A stretch of DNA of 35,280 nt, taken from positions 1 through 35,280 of the forward strand of contig JAKEFB010000011.1 of NCBI GenBank assembly GCA_022616275.1, given 5' to 3'. Each line of letters begins with the position of its first letter. Within the stretch, counting starts at the first letter, position 1. The position numbers and the translations under genes were made by a program. The notes under the pieces were generated by a model, which was not told the origin of the DNA, ran no database searches, and worked only from the letters and a program-made list of their open reading frames with translations. The stretch comes from Chloroflexota bacterium. Its GTDB lineage: Bacteria > Chloroflexota > Anaerolineae > Promineifilales > Promineifilaceae. This document shows positions 29,727 through 35,280 of this stretch, in pieces.

Positions 29727-30716
29727 CTAGAAGAGCGTTTGTTGCGCCAGGCGCCTGGCAACACGGTTGGCAGCCAGGATCAAGATCAGGCCGATAGCGC
29801 CTTTGAACAGGCCAACGGCGGTTGCCAGGCTGAATTGGAATTGCAAGATGCCCTGGCGATACACCCAGGTGTCAATAATGTCGCCCACGCTGTAAACCGG
29901 AACCGAATACAGGACGAAGATTTGATTGAAACCGGCGTCGAGGATGTTGCCCAGACGGAGTAAGGTCACCAGGACAATAACAGGCATAATCCCCGGTATG
30001 GAAATGTGCCGGATGCGTTGCAGGTAGTTAGCCCCGTCTACTGTGGCCGCTTCATAAAGGTGGGGGCTGATGGAGAGGAGCGCCGCCAGATAGATGATGG
30101 TGCTCCAGCCGGTTTCCTTCCAGATGTCAGAGAGGATGACCACCGGGCGAAACCATTCTGGTGAGGTCAGGAATGGGATGGGGTCGCCCCCAAACTGCTT
30201 GATGATGGAATTGATCAGGCCACTGCCGGGTGACAGGAGCATGAGCAAAATACCGAACATGATGACCCAGGACAGGAAGTGGGGCAGGTAGACTACCGTC
30301 TGAACGACAGTGCGGAAACGCTTGAACCACGTTTCATGCAGGGCCAGGGCCAGGATGATGGCCACCGGCATCCCGAATATCAGTTTGGCGCCGCTGAATA
30401 CAATGGTGTTGATGATGAGTTGGTCGAAGTAAAAGGAGTTCAGGAAGGTTTGGAAATGTTCAAAACCACTCCAGGGACTTCCTGACACGCCGAGCAAAGG
30501 CTTGAAATCTTTGAAGGCGATCTGCGCATTCCAGAGCGGAACGTATTTGAACACCAGGAAGTACAACAGCGACGGGGTCATCAACAGGTAAAGCCAGCGG
30601 CTGCGCCACATGGCGCGGGCAAAGCTTTTGAGGCGCAAGGACAACGATGGGGCGCTCACGGCCGCAGCTATGGCCGTTGCCGAAGGGGAAAAGCCGGATG
30701 GGATTTCAAGGCTCAT
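29727..30716 (-). CDS. Sugar ABC transporter permease, LplB-like
   Basis: 329 residues. After a variable N-terminus come the family phrases RSRWLYLLMTPSLLYFLVFKY, IAFKDFKPLLGVSGSPWSGF, LPHFLSWVIMFGILLMLLSP and the EAA loop LYEAATVDGANYLQRIRHISIPG. It forms the membrane channel together with the downstream LplC-like protein, 14 bp away. ATG 30716 is preceded by AAGGAGAC. A 168-bp gap separates it from the sensor gene and may contain the transport operon's promoter; TACAAT on the minus strand near 30775 is the only box seen there. Confidence 0.94.
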   Translation of the reverse strand: MSLEIPSGFSPSATAIAAAVSAPSLSLRLKSFARAMWRSRWLYLLMTPSLLYFLVFKYVPLWNAQIAFKDFKPLLGVSGSPWSGFEHFQTFLNSFYFDQLIINTIVFSGAKLIFGMPVAIILALALHETWFKRFRTVVQTVVYLPHFLSWVIMFGILLMLLSPGSGLINSIIKQFGGDPIPFLTSPEWFRPVVILSDIWKETGWSTIIYLAALLSISPHLYEAATVDGANYLQRIRHISIPGIMPVIVLVTLLRLGNILDAGFNQIFVLYSVPVYSVGDIIDTWVYRQGILQFQFSLATAVGLFKGAIGLILILAANRVARRLAQQTLF

Positions 30717-30884
30717 GGGACCGTCTCCTTGGATAACGTGACCGGCACGTATCGGCAGGCAGCTAAGGTAATTGTATGGGGTTGGGTTTGGATTTTGGCG
30801 GGAAAGAGTTGGACAATAGCGACTAAATGGCAGCCTGGAACCCGGCCTATGACAACAAGCCGCCGGGCAAATTGCTAATTTGCT

Positions 30885-33800
30885 CTACAGTTTGGGTTGC
30901 TCCCGATAGGCGCGGGGGGAGATGCCGGTGAGGCGGCGGAAAACGCGGCTGAAGTAGGCCGGGTCGGAGAAGCCCACGCGGTAGCCGATCTGGCTGATAC
31001 TGTCGTGGGTTTGCCGGAGCAGCTCTTGGGCGCGGGCCACGCGGTAGCGATTGAGATAGTCCCAGGGGGAAATGCCAAGCTCCTGGTTGAAAACGCGGCT
31101 CAGGTAATCCTCACTGACGCCAATACCCTCGGCCATTTCCCAGCGAGCCAGAGCACGGGCGTAGTTTTGATGCAGGTAAGCGATGGCCTGCTTGACCAGG
31201 GCACCGGTTTGGGGTGGCAGGGTATCCTGGCCAAAGAGGGAGCGGTGCAGGGTGGCGATGATTTCGTCCTCGGACAGTAGCCCTTTGCTCTGAAGTGTGA
31301 CAGAGGCATGCTGTTCCAGGCGTTTGACATCATCCAGGGAAAGCTGGCGGCCGCTTAAAATCACCACCGGCACACGTCGAGTGCGTTCATCTGTCCGCAT
31401 CCGATCCAGGACGGTAAACCCATCCATCTCAGGCATGATCAAATCCAGAATCACCAGGCTGGGTGGGTCGGCGAGCATGGCGGACAGACCGGTTGGGCCA
31501 TCTTCGGCGGTGCGGATGGTGTAACCGGGCAAGCCTTTGCCGATGACTTCGCGGGCCAGTTTCCGGGCCCGGGGATCGTCATCTATAATCAAAACTGAGC
31601 CGGACGTGGCCTGGGGCACAGCGGGGCGAATGGCTTTCCACAATGCCTGGCTGCCGGCCGTTTTTACGGTGAGGCTGGTGAGTCCGGCCGTGATCTCGCC
31701 GCTGGCTTCTTGTTGGTACAAAATGAAAGGGACCTGGCTCAGTTGGGGGTGGTTGTGCAGGCGGCGAACGAGCAACCAATCGCCCGCGGCCGCGCCCGCC
31801 ATGTCCCAGGCCACTACAGCCGGCGCACCCTTCGCCAGCATAGTCTCCAGCTCGTCCTGGGGCTTTAAGGCCACGATGCTCAATCGTTGGTTCTGGCTGA
31901 AGGTGACGATTTCTGCTGGCGGGGGCTCCTTTTGGGAGACGAGCCACAGGATGGCGCCACCGGGTGTAACCAGAGAGCGGTCCAGGCTTTCATCGCCGTG
32001 GCCGGTCTCCTGGCCGCGCCACTGGCCTGGCTCGGGCAGGGGCAGGTAAATGTGAAAGGTCGTGCCCTGCCCGGGCTGGCTTTCCAGGGTAATGAGACCC
32101 CCGTGTAACGCCACCAGATGCTGCGTGATGGACAGTCCCAGGCCAATTCCTCCCGCGTGGCGCTGGGTCTGCTCGCTGCTGACAAACGGCTCGAAAATAC
32201 GCTCGACCAGCTCTGGCGGAATGCCGACGCCGGTATCAGCCACCCAGAGATGGAGATGCGGCCGGGCTACTTCTGCCCCCAGGGTGATCTCTCCCCGCCC
32301 GGTGAACTTGGCCGCATTGCTGAGTAGATTGAGCAGAATTTGCCGCAGGCGCACCGGGTCGGCCTCGATTGGCGGCAGGCTCTCGGGCAATTTCAATTGC
32401 CAGGCCACGTCGCCGGACGCCGGGGCGTCTTTGGCTAAGGCGGCAAAGGCCTCTTCGATCAAAGTTCTGGGGTCGAGCAGCGCCGGGTAGAGGTCCAGGG
32501 CGTTGATTTCCGCCCGCGACAGGTCGAGCAAATCGTTAATGATACGCAGTTGATGTTCGGCGCTGTGTTGGATGTGCTCCAGATCTTTGGTCAGACCGGG
32601 TGGCGGCTGGCCCAGGAGGCGTTGGGTGTGGCCGACGATGATATTGAGCGGGGTGCGCAGTTCGTGGCTGACGTTGGCCAGAAGCCGGGTTTTGATCTGG
32701 TCGGCGCGTTCGGCGGCCAGGCGGGCTTCGTGGGCCTCACGGAAGAGGAGCGCACCCCTGAGGGCGCTGCTGATATGTCCACGGAGGACCTCGTAGATGT
32801 CGCCATCGCGGGGGCCGACTTCAAAGACGACGAAGCCGAGAGGTTCAGCCTGGAAGTGGAGCGGTTCGACCAGCAGGCTGGCGCGGCGAGCCGGGAGCAG
32901 CTCGGGAGGAATGAGCTGGCGAGAAGGAAAGCGGCGGCCCATCTCTCCCAAATCAGCCCGGCCGCGCTCGTCATAAGCCAATACCAGCCGCGACCACTCC
33001 AGCGGCGCGGCCGGGTTGTCGTAAAGGGCCAGGTAACAGCTTGCAATCCCCAGGTCGGGCAGGCGTTCGGTGAGCACGCCGGCCAGTTTGTCCACGTCGA
33101 AGGCCGTAATGAGAGCCTGGCCTATATCCCGTAAGACCCGGTTTTGCTGTTCAGCCTGCAACTGGCGGGCAATTTGCGCCCGCTGGACGGCCTCACCGAT
33201 AACCACCCGCGCCTGCCCCAAGAGGTCTTCAGCACGTAGCTGTGCCCGGCCGTCGAGGGCCGGTAGAAGCTCGCGCCGTAAGACGGAAATTGCCCCCTGC
33301 CAGGCGGCCGTTTCGTCGCCGTCGAGGATCCCGTGCTGTAACATGCCGTTGAGGGTGGTTTGGAATTGCCCCTGTGACCGGCCGTTGACCTCGCTGTAAA
33401 AGGCGTTCAGCAGTTGTTTGGCCCAGGTTGTCGCCACGCCCCGGCTGCTGATGACGCGGGCGATTTGCGGGACGAGTTGTTCTTGCGCCTGCCTCAGCGC
33501 GATTTTCGGATCACGGACCTCGCCGATGGCCCGGTCCGTGGCCGCCAGGGTAACCGACCGGGAGGGACAACCGCAGGATTGCCGCACCAATAACCGGGAA
33601 TCGAGGATGAGGTGGTCGGAAGCTTCTTCGCCGGCCAGGGTAGCCAGCAAAATCTCCACGGCGCGGCGACCCTGGTCGTAAAAGGGCAGCGAGACAGAGG
33701 TGAGGGGAGGTCTGACCAGGCGGCCTTCCTCAATGTCGTTGAAGCCGGCCACTGCCACATCGGTAGGAACGCGGATACCACGCTCTGCCATCATGGTCAA

Positions 33801-34487
33801 TGCGCCGATAGCCTGTAAGTCACTCGCGGCCACTACGGCCTGGAAGTCAACGCCGGGTTGGAGTCTGCGTTCGTCCAGCAGAACGTGCATCGCCTGGGAA
33901 CCCTTTTCCCAACTCATTGGCGGCGTGATAAGCGCCGGGTCAGGCAAGAGTCCCCTTTCGGTGAGGGCGTTGAGGAAAGCGTGGTACCGCTCGGTGGCAT
34001 AGGGATGCCCCTCCGGCCCGCGAATCAACGCCACTCGCTGGTAGTTGTGAACGTCCACCAGGTGGAAAACCAGATCGCGCATGCCCTGATCGCCGTTAAT
34101 GGACACGGTCAGACCGTAATCCAGGGGCAGCGCCAGAGTGACAACAGGCAACGGCCGGTAGCGCTGATGAAAGGCCACGACCTCTTCTGGCGTCACGGTT
34201 CCGGCCAGGGCTGAGGTCCAGCTTACCAGTCCGTCAAACTGGGCAGTATCTATAAGATGGTAGATGAGGTTGCGTTCGGCTTCAAACTCTTCTGTGGCCT
34301 GGAGGCGACCACCCGGATAACAGATCAGATTCAAATTACCAGCCTGGGCGGCATCTAACACACCGGGCCATAAGACGCGAGAGGCGCCGATGTGAACGTT
34401 GGCGGACAGGAAGCCAATGGTCGGGCGGGTACGCTTTTCAACAGGTATTAATGGATTGCCTGTAATCATTGCCGGGTCCTCTATCAT
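30885..34487 (-). CDS. One-protein hybrid regulator: LacI-type sensor, histidine kinase, receiver, AraC
   Basis: 1200 residues, no signal peptide or membrane helix. ~20-310: LacI/PBP-like sugar-binding fold (PTIGFLSANVHIGASRVLWP, DVAVAGFNDIEEGRLVRPPLTSV) without the LacI DNA-binding head. ~330-590: helical linker and GAF-like domain. ~595-830: HisKA/HATPase with LLANVSHELRTPLN (H608), LLNLLSNAAKF and DTGVGIPPELVERIFEPF. ~840-960: degenerate receiver-like segment without a clear acceptor. ~965-1085: receiver with D1015 in VILDLIMPEMDG. ~1100-1200: AraC helix-turn-helix pair ending SDPAYFSRVFRRLTGISPRAYRE. It likely senses an imported uronide in the cytoplasm and controls the adjacent transport and degradation genes. 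ATG 34487 has no ribosome site; ATG 34469 has GAGG at a good distance and may be the real start. Confidence 0.92.
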   Translation of the reverse strand: MIEDPAMITGNPLIPVEKRTRPTIGFLSANVHIGASRVLWPGVLDAAQAGNLNLICYPGGRLQATEEFEAERNLIYHLIDTAQFDGLVSWTSALAGTVTPEEVVAFHQRYRPLPVVTLALPLDYGLTVSINGDQGMRDLVFHLVDVHNYQRVALIRGPEGHPYATERYHAFLNALTERGLLPDPALITPPMSWEKGSQAMHVLLDERRLQPGVDFQAVVAASDLQAIGALTMMAERGIRVPTDVAVAGFNDIEEGRLVRPPLTSVSLPFYDQGRRAVEILLATLAGEEASDHLILDSRLLVRQSCGCPSRSVTLAATDRAIGEVRDPKIALRQAQEQLVPQIARVISSRGVATTWAKQLLNAFYSEVNGRSQGQFQTTLNGMLQHGILDGDETAAWQGAISVLRRELLPALDGRAQLRAEDLLGQARVVIGEAVQRAQIARQLQAEQQNRVLRDIGQALITAFDVDKLAGVLTERLPDLGIASCYLALYDNPAAPLEWSRLVLAYDERGRADLGEMGRRFPSRQLIPPELLPARRASLLVEPLHFQAEPLGFVVFEVGPRDGDIYEVLRGHISSALRGALLFREAHEARLAAERADQIKTRLLANVSHELRTPLNIIVGHTQRLLGQPPPGLTKDLEHIQHSAEHQLRIINDLLDLSRAEINALDLYPALLDPRTLIEEAFAALAKDAPASGDVAWQLKLPESLPPIEADPVRLRQILLNLLSNAAKFTGRGEITLGAEVARPHLHLWVADTGVGIPPELVERIFEPFVSSEQTQRHAGGIGLGLSITQHLVALHGGLITLESQPGQGTTFHIYLPLPEPGQWRGQETGHGDESLDRSLVTPGGAILWLVSQKEPPPAEIVTFSQNQRLSIVALKPQDELETMLAKGAPAVVAWDMAGAAAGDWLLVRRLHNHPQLSQVPFILYQQEASGEITAGLTSLTVKTAGSQALWKAIRPAVPQATSGSVLIIDDDPRARKLAREVIGKGLPGYTIRTAEDGPTGLSAMLADPPSLVILDLIMPEMDGFTVLDRMRTDERTRRVPVVILSGRQLSLDDVKRLEQHASVTLQSKGLLSEDEIIATLHRSLFGQDTLPPQTGALVKQAIAYLHQNYARALARWEMAEGIGVSEDYLSRVFNQELGISPWDYLNRYRVARAQELLRQTHDSISQIGYRVGFSDPAYFSRVFRRLTGISPRAYREQPKL

Positions 34488-34537
34488 TGGGGCCGTAAGC
34501 TTTTTGCTCTGTGCCGTATTGTAAGACGATGATTGCT

Positions 34538-34566
34538 TTGTTGGCTAATCGCCATTGAGGTAAACT
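34538..34566 (+). promoter_or_regulatory. Promoter candidate of the right-edge membrane/lipoprotein operon
   Basis: TTGTTG (34538-34543), 17-bp spacer, TAAACT (34561-34566). It would start transcription at about 34573, some 30 nt before the first ATG. The same spacer carries the divergent start of the hybrid regulator, with TACAAT on the minus strand at 34524-34519 but no good -35. Confidence 0.5.
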
Positions 34567-34601
34567 CAAGATCATCCTACTTGTTTTAGGGTAGAGGCTG
34601 A

Positions 34602-34766
34602 ATGTTCGACAATTTCACCGTGTTGGTCGTGATTATCATCCTGTTGTGGATGGCCGGACTGGGTTACTATCTGGTCGTTTCGCGGCGGCAGAAGGAGCTG
34701 TCCAAGGATCTTGAAGAGCTGCGCCGGATGCTGGACGAGACCGGGAAGGAGCAGGAAAACCCATGA
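34602..34766 (+). CDS. Small single-helix membrane protein (CcmD-like)
   Basis: 54 residues. The first ~28 form one membrane helix (VLVVIIILLWMAGLGYYLVV), followed by basic SRRQKE and a charged coiled-coil-like tail (LEELRRMLDE). Size and layout recall CcmD-type or SecE-like accessory peptides of the cytochrome c maturation group, but no ccm gene is in view, so no function is assigned. GAGG at 34594-34597 precedes the ATG, and the stop overlaps the next gene by 4 bp (ATGA), which supports real coding. Confidence 0.65.
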   Translation: MFDNFTVLVVIIILLWMAGLGYYLVVSRRQKELSKDLEELRRMLDETGKEQENP

Positions 34767-35280
34767 AGCAGCGATGGTTGTTATGGGGCTTGTCGTTACT
34801 GGCGGCCGTCTGGCTCAACGGCTGCCTGCCGGACCAGGTGACCGGGCCGGAGCCGTGCAACGAGGAAGGGACGCTGCTGAACGACAACTTTGACGGGAGC
34901 AGAAATTGCGGCTGGACCCTCTATGACCGCAGCGGCGCTTCGGCCAAAATCGAGGAGGGGGTCTTGCGGCTGAGCACCAGCCAGCCGGGCCAGATCTGGT
35001 GGGCCAACCCCGGCCGCAGCTTTGACGACGTCATTATCACCACCCAGGCCCGCCAGGTGAGCGGCCCCGACGACAACGCCTACGGCGTCATTTGCCGCTA
35101 CCAGAGCCCCGAAAACTTCTACCTTTTTGTCGTCAGTGGCGACGGTTATTATGCCATCGGCAAGTACCAGAGCGGCAGCGAGCAGATCCAGTATTTATCA
35201 GGTGACGGCCAGTACCAATACAGCGACGTCATCAACCGGGGCGTGGCCACCAACGAGATCCGGGCCAGTTGTATCGGCAA
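34763..35280 (+). CDS. Lipoprotein with a LamG/jelly-roll-like domain (truncated by window)
   Basis: 172 visible codons; the gene runs off the right edge. Signal peptide LLWGLSLLAAVWLNGC with a lipobox-like LNGC (C at about 21). The mature part holds a sandwich pattern, DNFDGSRNCGWTLYD, KIEEGVLRLSTSQPGQIWWA, DVIITTQARQVSGPDDNAYG, VICRYQSPENFYLFVVSGDG, YYAIGKYQSG. This is the style of concanavalin-like family-16/DUF1080-type domains common in Chloroflexota surface proteins. No catalytic EXDXXE motif is in the visible part, so a binding rather than hydrolytic role is more likely. It overlaps the small membrane protein gene. Confidence 0.75.
   Translation, partial: MKQRWLLWGLSLLAAVWLNGCLPDQVTGPEPCNEEGTLLNDNFDGSRNCGWTLYDRSGASAKIEEGVLRLSTSQPGQIWWANPGRSFDDVIITTQARQVSGPDDNAYGVICRYQSPENFYLFVVSGDGYYAIGKYQSGSEQIQYLSGDGQYQYSDVINRGVATNEIRASCIG

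Overview
The window looks like chromosomal DNA of a filamentous, GC-rich member of the Chloroflexota (Anaerolineae/Caldilineae-like). The evidence is the very frequent GGCCGG-type words, the Ser/Thr kinase fused to regulator propeller repeats, Thr/Pro-stalked surface proteins, LplABC-type sugar transporters, and 7-nt-period repeats in spacers. The assignment is inference: no rRNA gene is present. All gene names rest on motif reading, not on database searches.

Layout. 1-221 (-) is the start of recA. 300-4036 (+) holds a double-GNAT acetyltransferase, a V4R-domain protein overlapping a receiver-CpaE/ParA ATPase fusion, a pterin-4a-carbinolamine dehydratase and an SRPBCC protein. 3975-6084 (-) is a small redox cluster: two PPOX-fold flavoproteins, a CoA-binding protein and a flavodoxin/HemG-like protein. 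It diverges, across a 380-bp spacer with two dyads, from a membrane protein plus DesK/DesR-like two-component operon (6466-8895, +). An initiator tRNA with a consensus promoter and a strong terminator follows on the minus strand.

The most interesting block is 9229-15822 (+). A sigma70-type promoter leads into a cobalamin riboswitch with a readable terminator/antiterminator pair and a second large hairpin. The operon behind it encodes a surface-anchored alpha/alpha-toroid (prenyltransferase-repeat) protein, a surface-anchored small beta-domain protein with a DUF4430-like signature, an ECF S component, EcfT, a double-ABC EcfA, and a PduO-type cobalamin adenosyltransferase. The first two resemble, as separate genes, the two domains of animal intrinsic factor/transcobalamin. 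I read the block as B12 capture, import and adenosylation in one unit. A hairpin repeat with an apparent 7-bp target duplication is inserted in frame between the two ABC domains of EcfA.

15873-17896 holds a nitronate monooxygenase and a nucleoside hydrolase. They lie between two 88%-identical copies of the pduO 3' end, which suggests an integrated segment. It is followed by an AT-rich PD-(D/E)XK-like gene that looks foreign, and by a small membrane protein.

19469-34487 (-) begins, in genomic order, with a Ser/Thr kinase-propeller receptor. The rest is a pectin/oligogalacturonide locus. In transcription order it reads: cytoplasmic LacI-sensor/histidine kinase/receiver/AraC hybrid, two LplB/LplC-type permeases, a lipoprotein binding protein with a coiled-coil stalk, a GH105 unsaturated uronyl hydrolase, an IolB-family isomerase in the place KduI would occupy, KduD, and a secreted PL1 pectate lyase. 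Together they would cut pectin outside the cell, import oligomers, release unsaturated uronate and convert it towards 2-keto-3-deoxygluconate. The right edge holds a small membrane protein overlapping a truncated lipoprotein gene.
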